DNA of 44,009 nt, taken from Mycobacteriales bacterium (GTDB taxonomy: Bacteria > Actinomycetota > Actinomycetes > Mycobacteriales > CADCTP01). The notes beneath the pieces were generated by a model, which was not told the origin of the DNA, did not search any database, and worked only from the letters and a program-made list of their open reading frames with translations. Positions 31,047 to 39,579 of this stretch are shown here, piece by piece. The stretch covers positions 1 to 44,009 of the forward strand of contig DASYKU010000094.1 in the NCBI GenBank assembly GCA_035995165.1, given 5' to 3'. Position 1 is the stretch's first letter. Every line of letters starts with the position of its first letter. The translations under genes were made by a program, and so were the position numbers.

Positions 31047-31972
31047 CGCCCGACCTTCCTGATGGCTCGTCCGTCCTCGTGGACGGTCCGTGGACCCACC
31101 GTGAGGTCAGCGCGAACGGTGTCCGCCTGCATGTCGCGGAGGCCGGAACCGGCCCGTTAGTCCTGCTGCTGCACGGTTTTCCCGAGTTCTGGTGGACCTG
31201 GCGGCACCAGCTCACCGGGCTCGCCGACGCCGGCTTCCGGGTCGTCGCCCCCGACCTGCGCGGGTACGGGGCCAGCGACAAGCCACCGCGCGGGTACGAC
31301 GCGGTCACGCTGGCCGGGGACGTCGCCGGTCTGGTCCGGGCGCTCGGCGAGCGGGACGCGATGATCGTCGGGCATGACTGGGGCGGCATCCTGGCCTGGA
31401 CGGTCGGCACCCTGCACCCGCGGGTGGTCCGCCGGCTGGTCGTGCTCGGCGCCGCGCACCCGCTGCGGCTGCGGGCGGCGCTGCTCACCGACCCGCGCGG
31501 CCAGCTGCGCGCCAGTGCGTACGCGTTGGCGTTCCAGACCCCGCGCTGGGCCGAGTCGCAGCTGACCAAGGAGGCCGCCCTGTACGTCGGCGGCCTCCTG
31601 GAGCGCTGGTCCGGCCCGACCTGGCGGCGCACCGGCGACCACTACGAGGCGGTCGGCCGCTACCGGGACGCGATCCGGATCCCGAAGACCGCGCACTGCG
31701 CGCTGGAGTACCACCGCTGGATGGTCCGCTCCCAGCTGCGCCCGGACGGCTTCCGGTACGCCCGCTCGCTCTCCGAACCGGTCACCGCCCCCACGCTCCA
31801 ACTGCACGGTGCGCTGGATTCCTGCACGCTGCCGCGGACCGCGCTGGGATCGGGCCGGTACGTCGCGGCCGCGTACGAGTGGCGGCTGATCGACGGCGTC
31901 GGCCACTTCCCGCACGAGGAGGCCCCCGACCTGGTCACCGGCGAGCTCCTCCGGTGGGCCAAGGAGACCTAG
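31043..31972 (+). CDS. Alpha/beta hydrolase, epoxide hydrolase-like (EphE type)
   Basis: 309 aa. It has the oxyanion motif HGFPEFWWTW, the nucleophile elbow GHDWGG with Asp112 (Asp rather than Ser, as in epoxide hydrolases and haloalkane dehalogenases), RGYGASDKP, and the catalytic His in GVGHFPHEE. It probably opens epoxides or detoxifies similar compounds. It is coupled to the holin-like gene by GTGA. Its TAG stop (31970-31972) lies in the CTAG that became the target site of the adjacent IS. Position matches Rv3670 (ephE). Confidence 0.85.
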   Translation: MTPDLPDGSSVLVDGPWTHREVSANGVRLHVAEAGTGPLVLLLHGFPEFWWTWRHQLTGLADAGFRVVAPDLRGYGASDKPPRGYDAVTLAGDVAGLVRALGERDAMIVGHDWGGILAWTVGTLHPRVVRRLVVLGAAHPLRLRAALLTDPRGQLRASAYALAFQTPRWAESQLTKEAALYVGGLLERWSGPTWRRTGDHYEAVGRYRDAIRIPKTAHCALEYHRWMVRSQLRPDGFRYARSLSEPVTAPTLQLHGALDSCTLPRTALGSGRYVAAAYEWRLIDGVGHFPHEEAPDLVTGELLRWAKET

Positions 31973-32007
31973 GAGACTCCTGAACAACTGCGTGTCGTCC
32001 CGGGCCC

Positions 32008-33616
32008 GTGGAGTGGGGCGGGGACGATGTGGTGGTGCAGGGTCGTTCGGAGGGTCAGCGGGAGTTGCTGGACGCTGAGTCGGTGGCGGGGCATTTGTTG
32101 AAGCCGGGGAGCGTGTTCGGGTTCCTGGCCGGGCACCGTAGGCGACTTTTCCCGGAGGAGATGTTCGCGGATCTGTTCCCGTCCGGGCGGGGCCGGCCGT
32201 CAGTACCCGGCGAGGTGATGGCGGCGGTGATCGTGCTGCAGACGCTGCACGGACTGTCGGACTCCGAGACGACCGACGCGGTGACGTTCGATCTGCGGTG
32301 GAAGGCCGCGGTCGGCTGGCCGGTCACGGCCGCGGCGTTCCACGACACGACGTTGACGTACTGGCGGCGGCGGTTGGCGGCTTCGGCTGATCCGAACCGG
32401 ATCTTCCACGCGGTGCAGCAGGTCATCGCCGAGACCGGTGTGCTGAAGGGCAGGACCCGGCGGGCGTTGGACTCGACCGTGCTCGATGACGCGGTCGCCA
32501 CCCAGGACACGGTCACGCAGCTGATCGCCGGGGTCCGCAAGGTCCGCCGCGAGGTTCCGGGTGCCGCGGCCGTCGTCGCGGAGGTGACCTCGGCGCATGA
32601 CTACGACGACCCGGGCAAACCCAAGATCGCCTGGCACGACGGGCAGGCCCGCCGGCAGCTCGTCGACGGGCTGGTCCGCGACGCTCTGGCGGTCGTGGCC
32701 GCCCTCGGTGAGCAGCCGGACGGGACACCGGCGGCGGACGCGGTCGGGTTGCTGGCACTGGTCGCCGGGCAGGACGTCGAACTCGTCACCGACCCCGACG
32801 GGTCGCAGGACGGGCCGCGGTGGCGGATCGCCCGCCGGGTCGCTCCGGACCGGGTGATCAGCGTGGTCGACCCCGAGGCCCGGCACGCGCATAAGACCGT
32901 GCACCGCCGGCAGGACGGCTTCAAGGTGCACCTGGCGATCGAGCCCGGCACCGGCCTGGTCACCGCCTGCCAGCTCACCAAAGCCGCCGGCGCCGGCGCG
33001 CACGACGCGGTCGTCGGCGTCGAGCTGCTGACCGCCGAGACCGCCCCGCTCGACGTGCTGGCTGACAGTGCCTATGCCACCGGCCAGGCGCTCGCCGCGC
33101 TGGCCCGGGCCGGCCACCGGCCGGTCATCAAGCCTTGGCCGGTCAAGCCCGCCGTTCCCGGCGGGTTCACCGTCGATGAGTTCACCGTCGAGGAGTTCAC
33201 CGTCGAGGAGGCAGCCGGCACCGCCGGCACCGCGACCTGCCCGGCGGGGGTCACCCGCCCGATCAGCCGGACCCGGGTCGTCACCTTCGGTGCGGCCTGC
33301 CGCAGCTGCCCGCTGGCGCAGCGGTGCACGACAGCGAAAGACGGCCGCAGCCTGAAGATCCCACCAACACGACGCGCTGCAACGGGCTCACCGCCGCCGC
33401 GCCGAAGACCCCCAGTGGCAGGCCGAGTACCGCCAGCACCGGCCGATGGCCGAACGGACCATCGCCTGGCTCACCGCCCGCGGCAACCGCAGACTCCGCT
33501 ACCGCGGCGTCACCAGCAACAACCACTGGCTCCACCACCGCACCGCCGCCCTGAACCTGCGCCGACTACTCACCCTCGGCCTGGACCACCAGCAAGGAAC
33601 CTGGATCCTCGGCTGA
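32008..33616 (+). pseudogene. IS1182-family transposase, frameshifted near the C-terminus
   Basis: DDE transposase. The N-terminal part has RELLDAESVAGHLL, FPSGRGRPSVP and YWRRRLAAS; catalytic-type acids are in RALDSTVLDDAV and VLADSAYATG; a zinc-like CRSCPLAQRC follows. After LKI at 33358 the frame is lost: removing one C from the CCC at 33360-33362 restores HQHDALQRAHRRRAEDP and RNRRLRYRGVTSNNHWLHHR through to a TGA at 33614-33616. The present reading frame instead runs on as Pro/Arg-rich nonsense. The start is probably GTG 32035 (VQGRSEGQRELL), with earlier GTGs possible. Confidence 0.85.
33166..33210 (+). repeat. Three 15-bp tandem repeats within the transposase
   Basis: TTCACCGTCGATGAG, then two copies of TTCACCGTCGAGGAG, encode FTVDE-FTVEE-FTVEE. 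They are in frame and lie between the second catalytic region and the Cys motif, in what should be a surface loop. Confidence 0.85.
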
Positions 33617-33735
33617 CAGCCAACCCGGGACCAACGCCCCGCACCCACAACGGCTGCAGCGGCAAGCAGCTGCGATCCTTCACCTCGCCCCACGCCACCG
33701 ACACCCGGCCAGGACAGGGTTAGTTCAGGAGTCTC

Positions 33736-34917
33736 CTAGGCACAGTCCCCGGTCGGGACCGCGGAGTCCGACGCCGCCCCGGTCCGCGCATCCTCCGCGA
33801 CCTCCGCCGCGGTCAGCGCGAACCCGGTGAACTGCTGGTCCACCGCCGCCGCGAAGATCACCCCGAGCACCGTCCCGTCCGGCGCGATCAGCGGCCCGCC
33901 GGAGTTGCCGCTGCGGACGTCGCCGTAGATCGAGTAGACCTGCCGGGTGACCGTACGGGAGTCGTAGATGTCCGGGCCGCGGATCTCCATCCGGTCCCGG
34001 ATGCGGGCGGCGCCGGCGAAGAACGGGCCGTCCTCGGGGTAGCCGAGCACGATCGCGTCGTCGTTCGTGTCGACCGGCCTGGTCGCGAACGCCAGCGGCC
34101 GCAGCGCCAGGTCGGGCACCGCGAGCACCGCCACGTCCTTCTCGGGGTCGTAGAGGACGACGGTCGCCTTGTGCTGCTCGCCGGCGACCTCGACCTCGGG
34201 CTGATCGACCCCGGCGACGACGTGCGCGTTGGTCATCACCCGGTCGGCCGCGAACACGAAGCCGGAGCCCTCGACCCGGCGGGCGCAGGACGGGGCCAGG
34301 CCGGTGACCTTGACGACGGACGGGCGGACCGTGGACACGGCCCGGGTACGCAGCAGGGCCGGGTCCGGCGCCGGGACGTCGCGCACCCGGGTCGGCACCA
34401 GCGGCCCGAAGACCTCCGGGAAGTCGTACCCGCTGATGGCGTCGCGCAGCGAGGAGTAGATCGAGCGGACCTGCCGCGGCACCACGTCGTTGACCGCACG
34501 GATGACCTGGCTGTCCCGGACTGCCGCCGACACCCGCGGGTACGGCGCGGCGGCCAGCGGCGAGGCCACCATCCAGAACACCAGCAGCACCGCGACCGCC
34601 GAGACGACCGCGCCGAGCACCGCGTCCAGCGTCTGCACCGGGCGCCAGGTCAGCCGCTGCCGCAGCTGGTTGCCGATCCAGACCGCGATCACCTGGCCGA
34701 ACAGCGCCACCGCGAGCACCACCGCGACGGCCACCGCCACCCGCCAGGACGAGTTCTCGGCCAGCCGGCCCGCGATCGGGTCGGCCAACTGGGCACCGAG
34801 CACGGCCCCGCCGAAGAACCCGAGGAAGGAGAGCACGGCCGTGACGAAGCCCTGCCGGAAGCCGCCGACGGCGAACGCGATCGTGGCGACGATCAGCGCG
34901 ATGTCCAGCAGGTTCAC
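33736..34917 (-). CDS. marP: Membrane-anchored periplasmic serine protease MarP
   Basis: 393 aa. Four N-terminal transmembrane helices (CvpA-like, about 1-125) precede a chymotrypsin-fold protease with triad His232 (TNAHVV), Asp261 (DPEKDVAV) and Ser339 (RSGNSGGPL). Cys211 and Cys392 correspond to the redox-sensitive disulfide of M. tuberculosis MarP. That enzyme cleaves a peptidoglycan hydrolase and is needed for acid and oxidative stress survival. GTG 34917 overlaps the stop of the upstream cupredoxin (GTGA). The TAG stop lies within the CTAG that flanks the IS and is intact. Confidence 0.93.
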   Translation of the reverse strand: MNLLDIALIVATIAFAVGGFRQGFVTAVLSFLGFFGGAVLGAQLADPIAGRLAENSSWRVAVAVAVVLAVALFGQVIAVWIGNQLRQRLTWRPVQTLDAVLGAVVSAVAVLLVFWMVASPLAAAPYPRVSAAVRDSQVIRAVNDVVPRQVRSIYSSLRDAISGYDFPEVFGPLVPTRVRDVPAPDPALLRTRAVSTVRPSVVKVTGLAPSCARRVEGSGFVFAADRVMTNAHVVAGVDQPEVEVAGEQHKATVVLYDPEKDVAVLAVPDLALRPLAFATRPVDTNDDAIVLGYPEDGPFFAGAARIRDRMEIRGPDIYDSRTVTRQVYSIYGDVRSGNSGGPLIAPDGTVLGVIFAAAVDQQFTGFALTAAEVAEDARTGAASDSAVPTGDCA

Positions 34918-35339
34918 GGGGTCGATTTCACGACGAGCCGGCCGACCTGGCCCTGGGTCTCGTGGATGGAGCACACGAACCGGTAGTCCCCGGGGCGGCC
35001 GATGGTGAACCGGACCGAGTTGCTCTGCCCGGCCGTGGTGAGCGGGACGTCGGCGCCGGGCAGCTGGGCCGCCTGCCAGTTGTGCGGCGCGCCCTTGCCG
35101 ACGTGGGTGAGCGTGAGCGCGACCGGTCCGGGCCGGGCGTTGATCACCGAGGGGTGGAAGCGCAGGTCGTCACCGGCGTCGACGACGACGGACTGGATGC
35201 CGTCCGGACCGGGGCTGAGCGTCACCTGGTCGGGCTGGGAGGACTCGGACCGCCCGGCGCTGTTGGTGGCCTGGCCGCAGGCGGCGAGCAGCGTCAGCAT
35301 CGCGCAGCCCGCGATCACCCGGACAGCGCCCGATTTCAC
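34914..35339 (-). CDS. Cupredoxin-like lipoprotein
   Basis: 141 aa. The lipoprotein signal ends at Cys21 (TLLAAC). The mature protein is a beta-rich cupredoxin domain: a likely His ligand in LRFHPSVINARPG or GAPHNW, then Cys-x2-His in RFVCSIHETQGQ. The position of the usual axial Met is occupied by Gln, as in stellacyanin-type sites, so copper binding would be of altered potential if it occurs. GTG 35339 and the NUDIX stop overlap (GTGA), which fixes the start. It is embedded in the nth-tlpA-nudix-marP operon, which lacks such a gene in mycobacteria as I recall. Confidence 0.8.
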   Translation of the reverse strand: MKSGAVRVIAGCAMLTLLAACGQATNSAGRSESSQPDQVTLSPGPDGIQSVVVDAGDDLRFHPSVINARPGPVALTLTHVGKGAPHNWQAAQLPGADVPLTTAGQSNSVRFTIGRPGDYRFVCSIHETQGQVGRLVVKSTP

Positions 35340-36247
35340 GACGAAACCGTACCGCTCCCGCCGGTGCGGCTCGGCGGCGCGCCATGCTCGTCGGCGGGCA
35401 CGACGTCCTCCGCAGCCGGCCCGTCGTCGCCCTCCCGGGGATCGACGGACGAGGGATCGGCAGACAAGGGATCGGCGGACGAGAGATCGGCGGACGAGGA
35501 CCCGACGGGCGAGGACCCGACGGGCGAGAGATCGGCGGGCGAGGGCAGCTCCGGCCCCCCGCGCGGCCCGGTGAACCCGGCCGGCACCCCACGCCGGGCC
35601 AGGTCCCGCAGCGGCGCCGGCAGATCGCGGACATCGGAGGGGTTCCAGGGCCGGGCCCAGCCGCCGAGCTCCAGCACCCGGTCCAGCACGGCCGCGGTGA
35701 AGCCCCACACGACCATCCCGCGGACCAGGAAGGCGGGCCCGGCGTACCCGGACGGGCCGCGGACCCGGCACCGGTTGGCCGGGTCGACCAGCTCGGCGAT
35801 CGGCACCCGCTCGACCCGGGCCACCTCGCCGGGGTCGACCACGCCGACCGGCCCGGGCGTGTGCCACCAGCCCAGCACCGGCGTGACCAGGAACCCGGTC
35901 GGCGGCAGGAACAGCTCCGGCAGCAGCGTCACGACCTGCACACCGGACGCGTCCAGCCCGACCTCCTCGGCCGACTCCCGCAGCGCGGTCCCGACCGGCC
36001 CGTCGTCGCCGGGGTCCAGCGCGCCGCCCGGGAACGCGGGCTGCCCGGCGTGCTTGCGCAGCCGGGCGGACCGCTCGATGAGCAGCAGGTCGGGACCGTC
36101 CGGGCCGTCGCCGAAGAGGATCAGCACCGCGGACCGGCGCCCGCCGGTGGTGGGCGTCATCGGCGCCCCGAGCCGCAGGTAGTCCGACGCCGTGGTGGAA
36201 CCGACGGCAGCGGCGAGCGGCAGCAGCCAGCCGGGCAGGTCAGACAT
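35336..36247 (-). CDS. NUDIX hydrolase (CoA pyrophosphatase-like) with repeat tail
   Basis: 303 aa. The Nudix domain (about 37-200) has FPGGALDPGD and RESAEEVGL, preceded by RKHAGQPAFPGG, the segment typical of NudL-type CoA pyrophosphatases. From about 245 the chain becomes disordered, with seven pentapeptide repeats of Ser/Asp/Pro/Ala (SPADL to SSVDP) encoded by a 15-bp tandem array. The ATG start (36247) overlaps the tlpA stop by 8 bases. Counterpart of Rv3672c, which is shorter as I recall. Confidence 0.87.
   Translation of the reverse strand: MSDLPGWLLPLAAAVGSTTASDYLRLGAPMTPTTGGRRSAVLILFGDGPDGPDLLLIERSARLRKHAGQPAFPGGALDPGDDGPVGTALRESAEEVGLDASGVQVVTLLPELFLPPTGFLVTPVLGWWHTPGPVGVVDPGEVARVERVPIAELVDPANRCRVRGPSGYAGPAFLVRGMVVWGFTAAVLDRVLELGGWARPWNPSDVRDLPAPLRDLARRGVPAGFTGPRGGPELPSPADLSPVGSSPVGSSSADLSSADPLSADPSSVDPREGDDGPAAEDVVPADEHGAPPSRTGGSGTVSS
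35439..35543 (-). repeat. Seven 15-bp tandem repeats in the NUDIX gene
   Basis: Units on the plus strand run GGATCGACGGACGAG, GGATCGGCAGACAAG, GGATCGGCGGACGAG, AGATCGGCGGACGAG, two exact GACCCGACGGGCGAG, and AGATCGGCGGGCGAG. The period of 15 keeps frame, so copy number can change without frameshift. Confidence 0.9.
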
Positions 36248-36803
36248 CGACGCCGAGCTTGCCCTTGACCAGCGCGCGCAGCGTCGTGTCGGTCAGCGGC
36301 GGCCCCTGGTAGACCTCGGCCACGGTCCCGTCCGCGGCCACCAGCACGGTCGCCGGCACGTTGTGCCGCAGCAGCCCGCGCAGCAGGTCGCCGTCGCGGT
36401 CCTGCAGGGACGGGAACGGCAGCCGGCTGTCGGAGGCGAAGGAGACCGAGTTTCCCGGCACGTCCAGGCTGGCGACGCCGAGCACCCTCAACCGAGGCCC
36501 GGCGTCGGTGGACAGCGCGGCCAGCGCCGGCAGCTCGGCCCGGCAGGGCCCGCACCAGCTGGCCCAGAGGTTGATCACCATCGGGGTCCCGGTCAGCCGG
36601 CGCAGCGGGACCGCGGCCGAGCCGCCGACGCCGAGGCAGGGCAGCGACAGGTCCGGCAGCGGCTTGGCCGAGCGGGTCTGCGCACCCGGCAGCGGGCAGG
36701 CCGGCAACGCCGCGGTGGCCCCCTGGGACGGCATCGGAGCCGGTGCCGGGGAGGAGGTGCACGCGGCGGCCAGCAGCAGGACCAGCACCGCGAGCTTCCT
36801 CAC
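36240..36803 (-). CDS. TlpA/ResA-like thiol-disulfide lipoprotein
   Basis: 187 aa. The lipoprotein signal [15 protein letters not shown] is lipidated at Cys15. The thioredoxin domain has the redox motif WCGPC (83-87) in [15 protein letters not shown] and the cis-Pro region VPATVLV. Two further Cys (PACPLPG, LPCLG) precede the domain. It acts outside the membrane, reducing or exchanging disulfides, for example in cytochrome c biogenesis or, by context, on MarP. GTG 36803 overlaps the nth stop (GTGA). Counterpart of Rv3673c. Confidence 0.88.
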   Translation of the reverse strand: MRKLAVLVLLLAAACTSSPAPAPMPSQGATAALPACPLPGAQTRSAKPLPDLSLPCLGVGGSAAVPLRRLTGTPMVINLWASWCGPCRAELPALAALSTDAGPRLRVLGVASLDVPGNSVSFASDSRLPFPSLQDRDGDLLRGLLRHNVPATVLVAADGTVAEVYQGPPLTDTTLRALVKGKLGVDV

Positions 36804-37543
36804 CGCGACACCGCCACCTGCGCACCGCTCTTGACCAGCTTCTGCGCCTCGGCCGGGTCGATCGGCCCCAACCCGTACGACGGGCAGTCGTGGGCGAGCG
36901 GGCAGGCCCCGCAGGCCGGCTTCTTGGCGTGGCAGATGCGGCGGCCGTGCCAGATCGTGCGCTGGGAGAGCAGGGTCCAGTCCTTCTTCGGGATCATCTC
37001 GGCGATCGCGAACTCGACCTTGACCGGCTCGGTCTCGGCGGTCCACTGCCAACGCCGGACCAGCCGGCCGAAGTGGGTGTCGACGGTGATCCCGGGGATC
37101 CCGAACGCCTCCCCGAGGATCACGTTGGCCGTCTTGCGGCCGATCCCGGGCAGCGTGACCAGCTCGTCCAGGGTGTGCGGGAGGACCCCGCCGAACCGCT
37201 CGACGACGGCCTGGCCGAGCCCGATCAGCGAGGTGGTCTTGTTCCGGAAGAAGCCGGTGGAGTGGATCAGCTTCTCCAGCTCGCCCCGGTCGGCGGCGGC
37301 GTAGTCGGCCGCGGTCGGGTACTTCGCGAACAGCGTCGGGGTGACCAGGTTGACCCCGCGGTCGGTGGACTGCGCGGACAGGATCGTGGCGACGGCCAGC
37401 TCCAGCGGCGTGCTGAAGTCGAGCTCGGTCACCGCGTCGGGCCAGGTCTCGGCCAGCTCCCGGGTCATCCGGCGGGCCCGTCGCGTACGCCCCAGCGAGG
37501 TCTCGTCGCGGAATCTGCGGGCGCGGGCGGCCGGGGTGGTCAC
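36800..37543 (-). CDS. nth: Endonuclease III (DNA glycosylase/AP lyase)
   Basis: 247 aa. The helix-hairpin-helix [13 protein letters not shown] has catalytic Lys137, followed by Asp155 in VDTHFGRL. The [4Fe-4S] loop has Cys204, 211, 214 and 220 with the canonical C-x6-C-x2-C-x5-C spacing. It removes oxidised pyrimidines and cuts at abasic sites. It is the first gene of a five-gene operon with overlaps of 4, 8, 4 and 4 bases through to marP. The N-terminal 25 residues are extra and basic compared with E. coli Nth. Confidence 0.95.
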   Translation of the reverse strand: MTTPAARARRFRDETSLGRTRRARRMTRELAETWPDAVTELDFSTPLELAVATILSAQSTDRGVNLVTPTLFAKYPTAADYAAADRGELEKLIHSTGFFRNKTTSLIGLGQAVVERFGGVLPHTLDELVTLPGIGRKTANVILGEAFGIPGITVDTHFGRLVRRWQWTAETEPVKVEFAIAEMIPKKDWTLLSQRTIWHGRRICHAKKPACGACPLAHDCPSYGLGPIDPAEAQKLVKSGAQVAVSR

Positions 37544-37607
37544 GGCGGCCAGCGTACGACCAGGTGTGACGGTCCTGGCCGAGAGTGCGTATTCAGCTGC
37601 CGGTGTC

Positions 37608-37619
37608 CGTCACGTGACG
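37608..37619. promoter_or_regulatory. Palindrome in the nth/membrane-protein divergent region
   Basis: CGTCACGTGACG, a perfect 12-bp palindrome with a CACGTG core, lies between the nth start (37543) and the divergent small membrane gene (37683). It could be an operator for one or both. I cannot name a factor. Confidence 0.4.
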
Positions 37620-37682
37620 TTCGGTCGAACTTCCCGGTGCCCGCGCGAGCCGGGGGGCGCCCACAGAGCGTGATAGGGCAGG

Positions 37683-37958
37683 ATGACGGTCACTATGGCT
37701 GGTCTGCTCGTGGTGTTCTTCCCGTTCATCCTCCTCGCGTTCATGATCATGATGGAGCGCGTCGAGAATCCCCTGCGCACCGCGGTCGAGGACCGCGTCG
37801 AGGAGTTCCTGGACGAGGCCCGCCCGGCGGAGATGGACACGTTCGTCCGGGACGGTCTGCCGGCGGCGCTGACCGAGCACGACCGGCGGCGCAGGCTGTC
37901 CCGGCTCCTGCCCCGGCGTCCGATCCGCAAGGGGCGGCACGCCGGCCAGCGGCCCTGA
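37683..37958 (+). CDS. Small membrane protein (Rv3675-like)
   Basis: 91 aa. One transmembrane helix (about 6-25, GLLVVFFPFILLAFMIMM) is followed by an acidic helical region ENPLRTAVEDRVEEFLDEA and a basic C-terminus RRRRLSRLLPRRPIRKGRH. Function unknown; a protein of this kind sits between nth and crp in mycobacteria too. The start may be ATG 37683 or ATG 37695; neither has a clear ribosome site. Confidence 0.72.
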   Translation: MTVTMAGLLVVFFPFILLAFMIMMERVENPLRTAVEDRVEEFLDEARPAEMDTFVRDGLPAALTEHDRRRRLSRLLPRRPIRKGRHAGQRP

Positions 37959-38087
37959 CGAGCCCTCCGGCGGCGAGGCGAGACACCTGGCTGGCAAATT
38001 TCGGCCCGGTCACTTCTAGACTGCGATCTCGGGGTCCGCGCCGATCATCGCCGCGGGAGTCTTGCGCACGCCGGAAGGGATCGCCGC

Positions 38088-38762
38088 ATGGACGAGGTGT
38101 TGGCCAAGGCCGGACTGTTCCAAGGGGTGCCTCCGGAGGACGCGGAGGTCATCGCGGGCCAGTTCGACCTCCTCGACGTGCCTCGCGGCACCGTCGTCTT
38201 CCACGAGGGCGAACCGGGCGACAGCCTCTACATCGTGCTCTCCGGCAAGATCAAGCTGGGCCGCCGTACGGCCGACGGCCGGGAGAACCTGGTCGCGGTC
38301 ATGGGCCCGTCCGACCAGTTCGGCGAGCTGTCCCTGTTCGACCCGGGTCCGCGGACGTCGACCGCGGTCGCGGTCACCGACGCCCGGCTGGCCCGGATGT
38401 CGAAGCAGGCGCTGCGGTCCTGGATCACCCAGCGGCCGCAGATCGCCGAGCAGCTGCTGCGGGTCGTCGCCCGCCGGCTGCGCCGGACCAACGCGATGCT
38501 CGGCGACCTCATCTTCACCGACGTCCCCGGCCGGGTGGCCAAGCAGCTGCTGCAGCTCTCGCAGCGCTTCGGCACGCTGGAGAACGGGCAGCTCCGGGTC
38601 ACCCACGACCTGACCCAGGAGGAGCTGGCCCAGCTCGTCGGCGCGTCCCGGGAGACGGTGAACAAGGCGCTGGCGGACTTCGCCCACCGCGGCTGGGTCC
38701 GGCTGGAGGGCAAGACGGTGGTCATCCTCGACCGCGACCGGCTGGCCCGGCGCGCCCGCTGA
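38088..38762 (+). CDS. crp: Crp-family transcription regulator
   Basis: 224 aa. The cAMP-binding domain has the phosphate-binding cassette [18 protein letters not shown] long dimer helix and a winged HTH follow, with recognition region [20 protein letters not shown]. It matches Rv3676/GlxR global regulators of carbon, respiration and development. A weak promoter, TGGCAA-N19-TAGACT, ends at 38022. It is followed 1 base after its stop by a hydrolase gene, so the two are probably cotranscribed. Confidence 0.93.
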   Translation: MDEVLAKAGLFQGVPPEDAEVIAGQFDLLDVPRGTVVFHEGEPGDSLYIVLSGKIKLGRRTADGRENLVAVMGPSDQFGELSLFDPGPRTSTAVAVTDARLARMSKQALRSWITQRPQIAEQLLRVVARRLRRTNAMLGDLIFTDVPGRVAKQLLQLSQRFGTLENGQLRVTHDLTQEELAQLVGASRETVNKALADFAHRGWVRLEGKTVVILDRDRLARRAR

Positions 38763-38763
38763 C

Positions 38764-39579
38764 GTGCGCGTCCGCGGGTTCGACTTCGACGTCCGGGACG
38801 AGGGCGACCGGTCCGGCGAGGCGGTCGTGCTGCTGCACGGCTTCCCCGCGTACGCCGGCTCCTGGGACCGGCTGACGCCGGGGCTCATCGAGGCCGGCTA
38901 CCGGGTCGTCCGGCCCGACCAGCGGGGCTACTCGCCGGGCGCGCGCCCCACCGGCCGCCGGGCGTACGCCGGGGGCGAGCTGGCCGCGGACGTGCTGGCG
39001 ATCCTGGACGAGCTCGGGCTGGACCGGGTGCACCTGGTCGGCCACGACTGGGGTGGCTCGGTCGCCTGGCGGATCGGCGCGACCGCCCCGGACCGGCTGC
39101 GGACACTGACCGCGGTCTCGACCCCGCACCCGGCCGCGCTGGTGCACAGCTTCGTCTCCAGCCTCCAGGGCCTGCGCAGCTGGTACATGGGCGCGGCCCA
39201 GCTCCCGCAGGTCCCGGAACGGCTGCTGCTGGCCTCCGGCGGCGCGCCGCTGCTGCGGGCCCTGCGCCGCAGCGGTCTCCCGGCCGCCACCGCCGAGGAC
39301 TACGTGGCCCGGATGCGGGAGCCGGGCGCGCTCGCCGCCGCGCTGAACTGGTACCGCGCGATCGCGTACGACCGGGACGGCGCCGGCCGCGTCACCACCC
39401 CGACCCTGTACGTCTGGGGCACCGGCGACAGCTTCCTCGGCCGGGCCGCCGCCGAGGACACCGCACGGTTCGTCACCGGTCCGTACACGTTCCTGCCGCT
39501 GGACGGGGCCGGGCACTGGATCCCGGAGGTCGAGCCGGAGCGGCTATTGCAGCCCCTGCTCGCTCACCTGCGCACGTAG
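38764..39579 (+). CDS. Alpha/beta hydrolase, epoxide hydrolase-like
   Basis: 271 aa. HGFPAYAGSW forms the oxyanion hole region, Asp95 in GHDWGG is the nucleophile, and His in GAGHWIPEVEP is catalytic. It is smaller than the 309-aa paralogue at 31043. The substrate is unknown. GTG 38764 starts directly after the crp stop without its own ribosome site, suggesting coupling. Its 3' end overlaps the convergent MBL gene by 16 bases. Confidence 0.82.
   Translation: MRVRGFDFDVRDEGDRSGEAVVLLHGFPAYAGSWDRLTPGLIEAGYRVVRPDQRGYSPGARPTGRRAYAGGELAADVLAILDELGLDRVHLVGHDWGGSVAWRIGATAPDRLRTLTAVSTPHPAALVHSFVSSLQGLRSWYMGAAQLPQVPERLLLASGGAPLLRALRRSGLPAATAEDYVARMREPGALAAALNWYRAIAYDRDGAGRVTTPTLYVWGTGDSFLGRAAAEDTARFVTGPYTFLPLDGAGHWIPEVEPERLLQPLLAHLRT

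Larger units (their letters stand above)
31973..33735. mobile_element. IS1182-family insertion sequence
   Basis: A 1763-bp element bounded by 13-bp perfect inverted repeats, GAGACTCCTGAAC (31973-31985) and GTTCAGGAGTCTC (33723-33735), flanked by a direct CTAG (31969-31972 and 33736-33739). Because CTAG and its neighbours are palindromic, the repeat can be read as 18 bp. The element carries one transposase gene, disrupted by a frameshift, and about 105 bases of non-coding sequence at the right end. Perfect ends suggest recent insertion. Confidence 0.88.

Noticed and set aside
28250-31132. A 960-codon open frame antisense to acs
   Set aside because: Same reason: acs explains the coding bias on the plus strand.
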